A stretch of DNA of 64,000 bases, from NCBI RefSeq assembly GCF_000308495.1, contig NZ_BAFU01000068.1, positions 124,001 to 188,000 of the forward strand, given 5' to 3'. The notes beneath the pieces were generated by a model that was not told the origin of the DNA, ran no database searches, and was given only the letters and a program-made list of their open reading frames with translations. Numbering within the stretch: the stretch's first letter is position 1; the number at the start of each line of letters is the position of its first letter. Positions 16,224 through 25,525 of this stretch are shown one piece after another. Source of the stretch: Nocardia brevicatena NBRC 12119. GTDB taxonomy: Bacteria > Actinomycetota > Actinomycetes > Mycobacteriales > Mycobacteriaceae. Made by a program: the position numbers and the translations under genes.

Positions 16224-16958
16224 TCAGGGAGCCACGTGCTGAACCCACTCGGAATCGTTGACATCGATCTTGGTGTCCCCGTCGAAGACAGTGGGTGTGG
16301 CGGCCTTGTCGGACAAGGCGTCGGTGAGGGCCTTGGTGGCCGCGGCGGCAGCGGCCTCGGCGGCGGTATGGCGGGTGTGCAGGACTATGCACTGGTGGGC
16401 TGTTTCCGTGGCACCGGCCTCGGCGGCGATGGTGGCCAGTTCGTCGTCGCCGAGGTCGGAGCCCTCGTCGGGTTGCCGGGTGGTGAACAGGGTGTCGTGG
16501 AATTCGGCGAACACCGGACCGGAGCCGCCTTCGGCGACGCATTGCAGGGCCGCAATGGCGCGGGTGGAGTAGTCCTTGCTCGCGGAGCGGTCGTTGAGGA
16601 AGTCGACGTAGAGGTAGCGGACGGCGAGTTTGCCCTCGTCCAGTTTCTGGGCGATTTCCTGGCCGTAGCGACGTTCGAGGATGCCGCAGGCGGGACAGAG
16701 CGGGTCCAGGTAGATATCGATGGTTTTGGGGGCGTCGGCCCGCCCGAGGCGGATGGCGTCGCTTTCCAGCGATACCACCACCGCCGCCTGGTGCACCGAA
16801 CCGTAGCCGTTGTTGCGGACCTCGGTGGTGCCTCCGGAGCTCCAGCGGTAGACCAGGAACACGATCAGTGCGATCAGGACCACGGCCAGGGCGCCCAGCG
16901 CGTAGGTGGTGCGACTGGAGACGGGCCGGGGCGTGTAGTCGGACGGTGAGCTGCTCAC
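16224..16958 (-). CDS. Membrane-anchored DsbA-like thiol oxidoreductase
   Basis: Reading from GTG 16958 (GGAAAGG directly upstream; GTG 16994 would add 12 residues) gives 244 residues. A single transmembrane helix (TYALGALAVVLIALIVFLVY) near residues 17-36 is followed by an extracytoplasmic thioredoxin-like domain with the active site DPLCPACGILERRYG (CPAC) and a C-terminal TPTVFDGDTKI segment with the cis-Pro typical of the fold. It resembles the mycobacterial DsbA-like proteins that form disulfides in exported proteins. It ends 94 bases beyond the tRNA-Ala gene and lies outside the island. Confidence 0.8.
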   Translation of the reverse strand: MSSSPSDYTPRPVSSRTTYALGALAVVLIALIVFLVYRWSSGGTTEVRNNGYGSVHQAAVVVSLESDAIRLGRADAPKTIDIYLDPLCPACGILERRYGQEIAQKLDEGKLAVRYLYVDFLNDRSASKDYSTRAIAALQCVAEGGSGPVFAEFHDTLFTTRQPDEGSDLGDDELATIAAEAGATETAHQCIVLHTRHTAAEAAAAAATKALTDALSDKAATPTVFDGDTKIDVNDSEWVQHVAP

Positions 16959-17016
16959 CCTTTCCACTTTGCCGCAGGCAGCGGTTCCGATCACGCTCCT
17001 CGGGATGCGCGCAGCG

Positions 17017-18405
17017 TCATTCGGCGGGTTCGCCGGCCTTGTCGATGCGGGGTGTGCCGGTGCCAGGGACGGTGGTGGATATGCCGCCGCCGGGGCCGCC
17101 GTCGCAGGTGCACGAAGCGGCGAGTTTGTCGGCCTCGTCCTCGACGGTGAGCACCTGTTCGGCGCCGTGGACCACCGGGACGTCGCGACGCAGAGGTTCG
17201 GGGACGATCAGCCAGACCAGCGCGGCGACGGCGAGCAGTGCGCCGGTGACGGCGAGGCCGGCACCGTAGGACAGCCGATCGGCGATGGCGCCGACCGCCA
17301 CGGGGCCGAGGACGGTGCCGAGGTCGGCCGACATCTGGAAACCGGCGAGCACCGGGCCACCTCGGGCCCGGGGACCGATGATATCGGCGACGGCGGCCTG
17401 TTGGGCGGGGGTGAACAGGCCCGAACCGAGTCCGGCGACGAACGAGGCAACCAGCAGCCATGCCAGGTCGGGGGCGATACCGAGGCCGCCGGTGCCGAGT
17501 GCGCACAGCAGGGTGCCGGTGATGAGCAGGGGGCGGCGTCCCCATCGGTCGGAGAGCCGGCCCGAGACGAACAGCACGGTCGCGTTACCGGCGGCGAAGA
17601 CCGTGAGCGCCACCCCGGCCATCCCGGCGGGCTGTCCCAGCACCTCCACCACAAGGAGCGGCACCAGCGCCATCCGCACCCCGAATACCGCCGCGCCGTT
17701 GGCGAAGTTGGACCAGAGCACCGCGCGGTATTCCGGCCGGGCCAGACCCTGTGCGAAGGTCACGGTCGGTACGGGACCGGAGCCCTCGGGTTCGATGAGC
17801 TGCGAATCCTTCAGGTTGAAGTACACGATGGCGCTCGCGATGAGCAGGGCGATCGCGTAGATGAGGAACGGCGCCCGCAGTCCGAAGCCGGCGAGCGCGC
17901 CGCCGACCAGCGGGCCGGCCAGCGAGCCGATCAGGAAACTGGTGGACCACAGCCCGGACGCCCGTCCGCGAAGTCCGGGTGGTGAGAGCCGGATGAGGAG
18001 GGCCATCGCGGAGACGGTGAACATGGTCGAGCCGATCCCGCCCGCGGCCCGCAGCACCATCAGCTGCCAGTAGGTCTGCGCGAACGCGCTCGCCCCGGTC
18101 GACAGGGCGACGATGAGCAGCCCGCTCAGATACACCCGCCGCTCCCCCAGCAGTTGCACGAGCCGCCCGCTCACCGGGGCGAACAGCAGCCGCATGAACG
18201 CGAACGCGCTGACGATCGCCGACGCGGCCGCGATTCCCACGCCGAAGCCGAGCGCGAACTGTGGGAGGACGGGCGCGACCAGACCGAATCCGATGGCGAT
18301 GACGAAGGACGCGCCCACCAGCACCCAGATCTCGCGGGGCAGGGTTTCCTCTCGAGGGCGTTTACCTAGGGGTAACGGGCCGACTCTACTGCTCACTCGG
18401 TCCAC
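17017..18405 (-). CDS. Major facilitator superfamily transporter
   Basis: The 462-residue protein has 12 predicted membrane helices. MFS motifs occur after helix 2 (GRLVQLLGERRVY) and in the second half (GRLSDRWGRRPLL), with RAAGGIGSTMFTVSA in helix 4. A hydrophilic Gly-rich cytoplasmic tail follows residue 400 (SCTCDGGPGGGIS). It is similar to drug-type or sugar-type exporters; the substrate cannot be read. The GTG start at 18405 overlaps the phosphoglucomutase stop by one base (TAGTG), so it is probably co-transcribed with that gene. Confidence 0.85.
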   Translation of the reverse strand: MDRVSSRVGPLPLGKRPREETLPREIWVLVGASFVIAIGFGLVAPVLPQFALGFGVGIAAASAIVSAFAFMRLLFAPVSGRLVQLLGERRVYLSGLLIVALSTGASAFAQTYWQLMVLRAAGGIGSTMFTVSAMALLIRLSPPGLRGRASGLWSTSFLIGSLAGPLVGGALAGFGLRAPFLIYAIALLIASAIVYFNLKDSQLIEPEGSGPVPTVTFAQGLARPEYRAVLWSNFANGAAVFGVRMALVPLLVVEVLGQPAGMAGVALTVFAAGNATVLFVSGRLSDRWGRRPLLITGTLLCALGTGGLGIAPDLAWLLVASFVAGLGSGLFTPAQQAAVADIIGPRARGGPVLAGFQMSADLGTVLGPVAVGAIADRLSYGAGLAVTGALLAVAALVWLIVPEPLRRDVPVVHGAEQVLTVEDEADKLAASCTCDGGPGGGISTTVPGTGTPRIDKAGEPAE

Positions 18406-20042
18406 TATCCCCCGGATAGTGCCCGCCCCACCATTTCCTCCGCCGCGGCCTGCACCTTCGCCAGGTGTTCGGGGCCGTGGAACGATTCGGCGTAGACCTT
18501 GTACTTGTCCTCGGTGCCCGAGGGACGCGCGGCGAACCAGGCGTTCTCGGTGGTCACCTTGAGTCCGCCCAGTGGGGCACCGTTGCCGCGGGCCCGGGTG
18601 AGCACCTCGGTGATCGGCTCACCCGCGACCTCGGTGCCGGTGACCTGTTCGGGGCTCAGCGCGGCCAGCAGTTTCTTCTGTTCTTTGGTGGCCGGGGCGT
18701 CGATCCGGGCGTAGGCGGGGCTGCCGTAGCGGCGTTCGAGTTCGGCGTATCGGGCCGACGGGCTCTCCCCGGTGACGGCGGCGATCTCGGCGGCGAGCAG
18801 GGCGAGCACGATCCCGTCCTTCTCGGTGGTCCACACCCCGCCGTCCATCCGCAGGAACGACGCGCCGGCGCTCTCCTCACCACCGAAGGCGAGGCTGCCG
18901 CTGAACAGGCCCGGCACGAACCATTTGAACCCGACCGGAACCTCGTGCACATCCCGGCCGAGTACCTTGGCCACCCGGTCGATCATGGACGAGGTGACCG
19001 CCGTGCGGCCTACCTTGGTGAGCGCGTCCCAACCCATACGGTTGGCGATCAGGTATTCGACGGCGACTGCCAGGAAGTGGTTCGGGTTCATCAGCCCGGC
19101 GTCGGGGGTGACGATGCCGTGCCGGTCGGCGTCGGCGTCGTTACCGGTGGAGATGTCGTAGTCGTCCTTGATGGCGATCAGGGAGGCCATGACGTGGCGG
19201 GAAGAGGGGTCCATCCTGATGACGCCGTCGCTGTCGAGCGACATGAACCGCCAGGTGGGGTCGACGGAGGGGTTCACCACTTCCAGCTCCAGGTCGTAGC
19301 GCTGGCCGATCTCTTCCCAGTAGTCGACGCTGGCCCCGCCCATCGGGTCGGCGCCGAGTCGGATACCGGCGCCGCGAATGGCGTCCATGTTCAGTACGGC
19401 GGGCAGGTCGGCGATGTAGTGGTCGAGGTAGTCGTAGTGTTCGACCGTGTACATGGCATGCGCGAGCGGTGCGCGGCGCACCTGGGCGAGGCCGCCACGC
19501 AGCAGGTCGTTGGCACGCTCGGCGATGGCGTCGGTGGCGCCGGTGTCGGCGGGGCCGCCGTGCGGCGGGTTGTATTTGATACCGCCGTCGCGGGGCGGAT
19601 TGTGCGACGGGGTCACCACGATGCCGTCGGCCTGGTGGTGGACCTCGGCGCGGTTGTGCCGCAGCACGGCATGGCTGAGCGCGGGGGTGGGGGTGTAGCG
19701 GCCGCGGGAGTCGATCACCGCGCCGACACCGTTACCGGCGAGGACCTCGAGCACGGTGGTCCAGGCGGGTTCGGACAGGGCGTGGGTATCGCGTGCCAGG
19801 TAGACGGGTCCGGTGATACCGCGGGTGGCGCGGTATTCCACGACGGCCTGGGTGATGGCCTGGATATGCGCTTCGTTGAAGGTGCCGTCGAGGCTGGAGC
19901 CACGATGGCCGGAAGTACCGAACACCACACGCTGCGCCGGGTCGTCCGGGTTGGGGACACGGCTGTAGTAGGCGGTGACCAGCCCGGCGATATCCACCAG
20001 ATCGTCGGGGCGTGCGGGTCGTCCGGCGCGATCGTGGGCCAT
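18405..20042 (-). CDS. pgm: Phosphoglucomutase, alpha-D-glucose phosphate-specific
   Basis: ATG 20042 is preceded by AAGGGAG at about 8 bases; 545 residues equals the E. coli Pgm length. The catalytic phosphoserine loop is IVVTPSHNPPRDGGIKYNPP, the Mg loop GNDADADRHGI, the sugar-binding loop FGGEESAGASF and the phosphate loop RPSGTEDKYKVY. It interconverts glucose 1-phosphate and glucose 6-phosphate in the cytoplasm, feeding glycogen, trehalose and cell-wall sugar synthesis. The MFS gene overlaps its stop. Confidence 0.95.
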   Translation of the reverse strand: MAHDRAGRPARPDDLVDIAGLVTAYYSRVPNPDDPAQRVVFGTSGHRGSSLDGTFNEAHIQAITQAVVEYRATRGITGPVYLARDTHALSEPAWTTVLEVLAGNGVGAVIDSRGRYTPTPALSHAVLRHNRAEVHHQADGIVVTPSHNPPRDGGIKYNPPHGGPADTGATDAIAERANDLLRGGLAQVRRAPLAHAMYTVEHYDYLDHYIADLPAVLNMDAIRGAGIRLGADPMGGASVDYWEEIGQRYDLELEVVNPSVDPTWRFMSLDSDGVIRMDPSSRHVMASLIAIKDDYDISTGNDADADRHGIVTPDAGLMNPNHFLAVAVEYLIANRMGWDALTKVGRTAVTSSMIDRVAKVLGRDVHEVPVGFKWFVPGLFSGSLAFGGEESAGASFLRMDGGVWTTEKDGIVLALLAAEIAAVTGESPSARYAELERRYGSPAYARIDAPATKEQKKLLAALSPEQVTGTEVAGEPITEVLTRARGNGAPLGGLKVTTENAWFAARPSGTEDKYKVYAESFHGPEHLAKVQAAAEEMVGRALSGG

Positions 20043-20283
20043 GGTCGGAACTCCCTTCATGGTCGGCTGCGATCGACTCGTCATCGTGATCATGCCAACA
20101 TCCCCGCGGTCTCGGCGGCCGGATAGGCCGCGGCCGGGCTCCATTCGCAGGCGGCCGTCACCGAGCACCCCCGTACTGTCGGGATCGCGACCCGCGGCCC
20201 CCGCGCACGGATGATTCGGTCATTGTCCGGCCCTTTCGTCGTGCTGTTCTCGTTGTCCCGCCACGCTACGCACTTCCCGCCGG

Positions 20284-20475
20284 TCACCGCGTCGACATCA
20301 TCCCGAGCGCCACGGCACCGAGGCAAATCACCACCGTCCCCACCGGATATCCGAGTGCCACACCCGCGGCCCTCGATTCGAGCAGTGTATGAATCTCCGC
20401 GCCGTAACCGGAAAACGTTGCGAATCCGCCGAGCACACCGACACCTTGGGAAGGGCGTAGCAATCTGTGTGCTAC
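20284..20475 (-). pseudogene. CrcB-family fluoride channel, C-terminal remnant
   Basis: About 60 residues match the back half of a CrcB/Fluc subunit. GVGVLGGFATFSGYGAEIHT corresponds to the conserved GxxGGxTTFSTxxxE segment lining the pore, followed by one helix (GTVVICLGAVALGMM). The upstream sequence does not encode the first two helices, so the gene is truncated. A working channel needs two complete subunits. Confidence 0.55.
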
Positions 20476-20840
20476 CCACATATCGGCGATCGGAACCACC
20501 GGGACGCCGATCGCCGCGCGGTCGACGATATCGATGGGGAGAGCGGCCCGGAGGACGCGTCCCGGCCGCGCGGGCCACCACCGCGCGACTCGTGGCGCAG
20601 GGCGGACCCCGGTATATCGCCATGGACGCCGCGGATACGGTATCGGTGTACTCCCGTGAAGTGGGTACGGCGGCCCGTGCGCAGGTCGAAGCGCCACCGG
20701 ATCCTAGGTATTCCGCTGGGCCGCAAGCGCTTTCCCTCCCCCCAGCAAGATCACGAAAACTTCGGGCGCCCAAGCGAAATGGCACCGGCGTGCGACGGAA
20801 CGCGGCCCTCGGGACGGCCGCGCCTTGCTACGATTCGAGC

Positions 20841-21512
20841 GTGGAACACGCCACGACCGACCCCGGAGCGCGGCGACTCCGCGCCGATGCCGCACGCAAC
20901 CAGCAGCGCATCGTGGCCGCGGCGCAGGAACTGTTCGCCGTCCGCGGGCTGGAGATCACCCTCGACGATGTCGCCGAACGGGCAGGTGTGGGGGTGGGCA
21001 CGGTCTATCGCCGCTTCGCGAACAAGAAGAAGCTCATCGCCGAGGTCTTCTGCCGGCACGTGGACGCGTTCGCCGAGGTCGCGGAGGAGAGTCTGCGCCA
21101 TCCGGATCCATGGCTGGGGTTGGTGGGACTCATGGAGTACGCCTGCCGCCATATGTCGACCAACCGCGGTTTCGGCGAGGTGATACTCGAACTGCGCGGC
21201 GGTAGCGAGCAATTCCACAGCATTCGCGAGCGGATCGGTCCCGCCGTGGCGGCCGTTGTCGATCGGGCGCGCGCGGCGGGTGTGGTTGTCGCCGATATCG
21301 AGGCGTCCGACCTCTTCACGATGATCCGCATGGTCGACGCGGCGGCGGAATTCGCCGGACCGGTCGATTCGGAATTGTGGCGGCGCTATCTGGGCATCGT
21401 CCTCAACGGTGTCCGGGCCGATGGCACCCCGCGTCGGGACTTGGAGGTGGGCGCTCCGACCGACTTCGGGGCGGGGGCGGTCGGCGCCTACTGTCCGATA
21501 CGCCGCCGCTGA
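20841..21512 (+). CDS. TetR/AcrR-family transcriptional regulator
   Basis: GTG 20841 opens a 223-residue protein with a classic TetR N-terminus: RIVAAAQELFAVRGLEITLD, then AERAGVGVGTVYRRFANKK (residues about 25-70). The ligand-binding domain is all-helical and not informative. The upstream ribosome site is weak, so the start is not certain. No adjacent divergent gene suggests its target; its immediate neighbours are the CrcB remnant and an IS element. Confidence 0.85.
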   Translation: MEHATTDPGARRLRADAARNQQRIVAAAQELFAVRGLEITLDDVAERAGVGVGTVYRRFANKKKLIAEVFCRHVDAFAEVAEESLRHPDPWLGLVGLMEYACRHMSTNRGFGEVILELRGGSEQFHSIRERIGPAVAAVVDRARAAGVVVADIEASDLFTMIRMVDAAAEFAGPVDSELWRRYLGIVLNGVRADGTPRRDLEVGAPTDFGAGAVGAYCPIRRR

Positions 21513-21581
21513 GATCCGGTCGCGTCGACGAGCGGTTACGACACATCGAGGTATGGACGAGAGCGTCTTCTTTGACATCCT

Positions 21582-21628
21582 CGCCCGCCTGAAGGCGGGC
21601 GATTCCTACCAGCGCCCCGCGGGGCGCT
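21582..21628. repeat. Subterminal hairpins of the IS605-type element
   Basis: An 8-bp stem (CGCCCGCC-TGAA-GGCGGGCG, 21582-21601) is followed by a perfect 18-base palindrome (AGCGCCCC-GC-GGGGCGCT, 21611-21628). Hairpins of this type form the ends recognised by the Y1 transposase. Those beyond tnpB also form part of the TnpB guide (omega) RNA. Confidence 0.7.
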
Positions 21629-21665
21629 GTCGGTGGGTTCCTGTTTCACAGGGGCTCGCTTCCCA

Positions 21666-22812
21666 CTAGGCGGAAAGACCGACAGCCCCTCCGCAGGCGT
21701 TTGAGCTCTCGGCGCGTCCCGCCGCGAGAATATTGATGGCCGCGTTCAGATCGCGGTCGTGGAGGATGCCACACGTGCACGTCCAGGTGCGCACATGCAG
21801 CGGTTTCTTGTCCCCGACCGCCCCGCACACCGAGCACGTGCGGTTGGACGGGAACCAGCGGTCCACTGTGCCGAAGGCCCGCCCATACCGGGTGGCTTTC
21901 TCCTCCGGCATGCGGATGAACATGCCCCACCCGGCATCGTGGACCGATTTCGCCAACCGGCCGCGGGCGAGACCTTTCACGCACAGGTCCTCGACGAACA
22001 CCGCTTGGTTCTCGCGGATAATCGCCGTGGAATGCTTGTGCGCCCAGTCCCGCCGCATATCGGCCACGCGAGCGTGAGCCTTGGCGATCCTGACAGGGCC
22101 TTGACCCGGTTGGCCGGGCCCTTCTGTTTGCGAGACACAGCCCGCTGAGCTTTTTTCAACCGTCGTTCGGCCTGCCGCAAGAAGCGTGGTGAGGTGATCG
22201 TCTTGCCGTTCGACAGGACAGCGAACGTCGACAATCCGAGATCTATACCGACCTCGGTGCCGGCCTCGGGCAACGGCTCGGCATCTACTTGCACCACGGA
22301 CGACGCGAAATACCGGCCCGCGGCGTCCTTGACGGTCGTCACCGACGACGGCTCCGCCGGCAGTTCCCGCGACCACGCAACCTTCACATCCCCGATCTTC
22401 GGCAACCGCAGTTTCCGGCCCGCTGTGATCTGGAACCTGGCGTTCTTCGTGAACCGGATCGTCTGTCGATGATCGCGACAAGACCGAAACCGGGGCGGCC
22501 CGACCCGTGTGCCCTTTCGTTTCCCGGTGATCGAGGCGAAAAGTTCCGGTAGGCGGTGTTCAGGTCGGCGAGCGCTTGTTGCAGCACCACCGACGACATC
22601 TCGCCGAGCCACATCCGGTCGGGGTCCTTCTTCGCAGCCGTCAACGCCTTCGACAGTTCAGCGTCTTTGATGTAAGGCAGTCCGCCTGCCCGTGCAGTTT
22701 CGCGAGCAGCGAGGGCGTCGTTGTACACCACCCGTGCGCACCCGAACGCTTGCGCCAACGCGATCCGCCGGCCGGGCGTCGGGTAGACGCGGAAGTTGTA
22801 TCTGAGCTGCAC
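21666..22812 (-). pseudogene. tnpB: TnpB-family RNA-guided nuclease, frameshifted
   Basis: Three successive minus-strand frames together cover a TnpB protein of about 380 residues. The start reads VQLRYNFRVYPTPGRRIALA (GTG 22812), the middle has the RuvC Asp in GIDLGLSTFAVLSNGK, and the end has the RuvC Glu (FVEDLCVKGLA), a zinc ribbon (CSVCGAVG and CTCG) and the last Asp (HDRDLNAAINIL). Frame changes occur near 22480 and near 22100, so no full protein is made. Intact TnpB cuts DNA at sites matching its guide RNA. Confidence 0.85.
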
Positions 22813-22837
22813 AAGATCGAGTGTGCCATATTGGTTT

Positions 22838-23358
22838 ATGACCGAAGACGATGATATCCGCACTGGTCGGCATTGCGTTTTCGTTCTCCATGCGCACTTG
22901 GTTTTCGTGACGAAGTACCGGCATCGAGTGTTCGCTACGCGTCATCTCGAGCGGATGGAGCAGATCATGCGGGCGGTGTGCACCGACTTCGAGTGCGAGT
23001 TGGTCGAGTTCAACAGCGAGCCGACCATGTGCATCTGCTGGTGAACTTCCCACCGAAAGTTGCACTCTCCAAGCTGGTCAACAGCCTCAAAGGGGTGTCC
23101 TCGCGACGGATGCGTCAAGAGTTCCCCGACCTGGTGCGCCACTATTGGCGGGCGCAGCGGTTGTGGTCGGGCTCCTACTTCGCCGGATCGGTCGGCGGTG
23201 CACCGGTCACGGCCCTGCGGCAGTACATCGAACAGCAAAGCATCCGGTTTGAGGCACGCTCGGGCCTTGGCGGCCCTCCCGCGTCCGCTTTCATCACCGC
23301 CCTGAACGACGGCGCACCAGCGGACATTCTGGTAGCGCGCACCACGACCATCCCCTAA
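22838..23358 (+). pseudogene. tnpA: Y1 transposase of IS200 type, frameshifted
   Basis: ATG 22838 encodes an IS200-type N-terminus (HCVFVLHAHLVFVTKYRHRV). A one-base loss near 23015-23025 shifts the frame just before the metal-binding motif, which continues in the next frame as ADHVHLLVNFPPK. The catalytic Tyr lies in LRQYIEQQ. The single-strand transposase is therefore inactive unless the sequence is wrong at that base. Confidence 0.85.
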
Positions 23359-23367
23359 ATTGGACGA

Positions 23368-24666
23368 GTGACCAACTCATGGGTGAATTGGGCCGGCGAC
23401 CAGCGGTGCGCGCCGGCGCGACTGGCCACCCCACGCGACCACACCGAACTGGCCGAAACGCTCGCCCGTGCGGCCGCCGACGGCCATCGGGTACGTGTCG
23501 CGGGTGCGGGCCATTCGTTCACCGACACCTGCCTCACCGACGGGGTCCTGCTCGACCTGTCCCACCTGAACCGGGTCCTCGATATCGACTCGGACACCGG
23601 GCTGGTCCGAGTACAGGCCGGTATGCGCCTCGACGCCATCAGCACCGCCCTCCACGAACGCGGCCTGGCCTTCCCCAACCTCGGCGATATCGATGTGCAG
23701 ACCATTGCGGGAGCCACCGCCACCGGCACCCACGGCACCGGTGCGAAACTGCCGAATATCTCCGCAGCGCTACACGCGGTGGAATTGATGACGGCGGACG
23801 GCGCAATCGTGGAACTGGATGGCCGGTCCGATCCGGACGGCTGGCGCGCGGCCCGGGTGAGCGTGGGCGCCCTGGGCGTGGTGACCGCGCTGACCCTGCG
23901 ATTGGTGCCGTCGTTCGTCCTCGAAGGTATCGAACGGCCGATGCCCGTGGAGGAGGTGCTCGCCGACCTGGACTCCCATGTAGACAGCAACGATCATTTC
24001 GAGTTCTACATGTTCGGCCACAGCTCGATCGCCATGACCAAACGCAACAACCGGGTGGAGCTGCCCGCCCGGCCACGTGCCAAGGCCGTGGACTGGTTCG
24101 CCGATATCCTGCTGTCGAACTATGCCTTCGACGCGCTGTGCCGGGCGGGACGACGGATTCCGGCGCTGGTCCCGTATATCCAGCGCGGCGCCGCCTACGC
24201 GGGAAGCTACCGGCGCCAAGTGGACCATTCCTATCGAGTGTTCGCCTCCCCGCGGCTGTTCCGCTTCACCGAAATGGAATACGCGATACCCCGGCGGCAT
24301 TCGGCCGAGGCGATCCGCGCGCTCAAACGGCTCTCGGCGAGATTCGGCTCCCCGATGCCGGTCGAGGTGCGCTGGGTCGCCGCCGACGACGCGTTCCTGT
24401 CCCCCGCGACCGGCCGCGATACCTGCTATATCGCGGTACACATGTATCGGGGCATGGACCACGAACCGTATTTCCGGGCCTGCGAGGAGGTCTTCGACGG
24501 CTACGAGGGCAGGCCGCACTGGGGCAAACGCCACTTCCAGACCGCGGGGACCCTGCGTCCCCGCTACCCGGACTGGGATCGGTTCGCCGCTGTCCGGCAC
24601 CGTTTCGATCCCGACGGCCGATTCGCCAACGACTATCTCGATCGCGTACTCGGACCGGTCGGCTAG
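23368..24666 (+). CDS. D-arabinono-1,4-lactone oxidase (FAD-linked)
   Basis: The 432-residue protein has an N-terminal FAD-binding (PCMH) domain with VAGAGHSFTDTCLTDG, whose His is the covalent FAD site in this family, and GATATGTHGTG, followed by the ALO domain ending HWGKRHFQTAG. Family members oxidise aldonolactones such as gulono- or arabinono-lactone, the last step to ascorbate-type compounds. Mycobacterial relatives use a cytochrome acceptor. The GTG start at 23368 lies 9 bases after the tnpA remnant, so its original promoter has probably been displaced. It is convergent with the sirtuin gene. Confidence 0.88.
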   Translation: MTNSWVNWAGDQRCAPARLATPRDHTELAETLARAAADGHRVRVAGAGHSFTDTCLTDGVLLDLSHLNRVLDIDSDTGLVRVQAGMRLDAISTALHERGLAFPNLGDIDVQTIAGATATGTHGTGAKLPNISAALHAVELMTADGAIVELDGRSDPDGWRAARVSVGALGVVTALTLRLVPSFVLEGIERPMPVEEVLADLDSHVDSNDHFEFYMFGHSSIAMTKRNNRVELPARPRAKAVDWFADILLSNYAFDALCRAGRRIPALVPYIQRGAAYAGSYRRQVDHSYRVFASPRLFRFTEMEYAIPRRHSAEAIRALKRLSARFGSPMPVEVRWVAADDAFLSPATGRDTCYIAVHMYRGMDHEPYFRACEEVFDGYEGRPHWGKRHFQTAGTLRPRYPDWDRFAAVRHRFDPDGRFANDYLDRVLGPVG

Positions 24667-24679
24667 TCGACCGAAGGAT

Positions 24680-25438
24680 TCAGCGCCCGAGGATCTGCCG
24701 CACCAGCCTGGGCAACGCCTCACCGATCGATTCCCGGACGACCTCGGTCGCGATCGAATCGTACGGCGTCGGTTCGGCATTGACGATGACCAGATCGGCG
24801 CCCGCGGCGACGGCTCGCCCGCACAGCGACGCCGCGGGTTCCACCTGCAGCGAGGTGCCCACGGCCAGGAAGATATCGGAGGTTTCGGCGACCAGTGTCG
24901 CCTTCAACAGGGTCCGGGTGTCCAATGCCTGCCCGAACATGATGGTGCCCGCCTTCAGCACTCCGCCGCAGTCCGGGCACGGCGGATCGGCCTCACCCGC
25001 GGCCACCCGCTCCAGCGTCACGGTCATACTCGAGCGATAGTCGCATTCGACGCAGACGACATCGAACATATTGCCGTGGATTTCGAGCACCCGTTGCGGG
25101 GTGGAACCGGCTCGCTGATGCAGACGGTCGATGTTCTGGGTGATGATGGTGACCGTGCGGCCCGCCCGCTCCAACTCCACCAGCGCGACGTGCGCGGCGT
25201 TCGGTTCGGCGTTCCAGGCGGGATTGTCCCGGCGCGCCACCCAGGACCGCTCCCGCACCGTCGGGTCCGCAAGGTAGTTGTCATAGGTGAACAGCAGTTC
25301 GGCCATCGGGTCCTTGGTCCAGACCCCCCGCGGCCCACGAAAGTCGGGAATCCCGGAATCGGTGGAGATACCGGCGCCGGTGAGGACGCCGATCCGACCG
25401 GGACGGCGATACCAGGCGGTCATCGCCGCGACCACCAT
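24680..25438 (-). CDS. NAD-dependent protein deacylase, sirtuin family
   Basis: The 252-residue protein carries GVLTGAGISTDSGIPDFRGP (NAD binding), IITQNIDRLHQRAGS, the catalytic His in LEIHGNMFDVVC, two Cys pairs for zinc (CVEC and CPDC) and VGTSLQVEPAASL. It removes acyl groups from lysines with NAD and releases O-acyl-ADP-ribose in the cytoplasm. The VxCVEC and GTSLxVxP patterns agree with bacterial CobB-like enzymes. It is convergent with the lactone oxidase gene. Confidence 0.93.
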   Translation of the reverse strand: MVVAAMTAWYRRPGRIGVLTGAGISTDSGIPDFRGPRGVWTKDPMAELLFTYDNYLADPTVRERSWVARRDNPAWNAEPNAAHVALVELERAGRTVTIITQNIDRLHQRAGSTPQRVLEIHGNMFDVVCVECDYRSSMTVTLERVAAGEADPPCPDCGGVLKAGTIMFGQALDTRTLLKATLVAETSDIFLAVGTSLQVEPAASLCGRAVAAGADLVIVNAEPTPYDSIATEVVRESIGEALPRLVRQILGR

Positions 25439-25525
25439 GCGGGGACGGGCGGCCGGTGGAACTGTCGTCTCATCGAGGAGGGCCGTGTCCGCATATCCGC
25501 CGGCATAGGGCGCCGCCCCGAGGTA

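Larger units (their letters stand above)
21580..23358. mobile_element. Decayed IS200/IS605-family element
   Basis: Divergent remnants of tnpB (minus) and tnpA (plus) lie beside end-type hairpins at 21582-21628. Both genes contain frameshifts. The plus-strand remnant ends 9 bases before the start of the arabinono-lactone oxidase gene, so the element sits directly against that gene's upstream side. Exact ends were not established because IS605 elements lack terminal inverted repeats. Confidence 0.75.
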
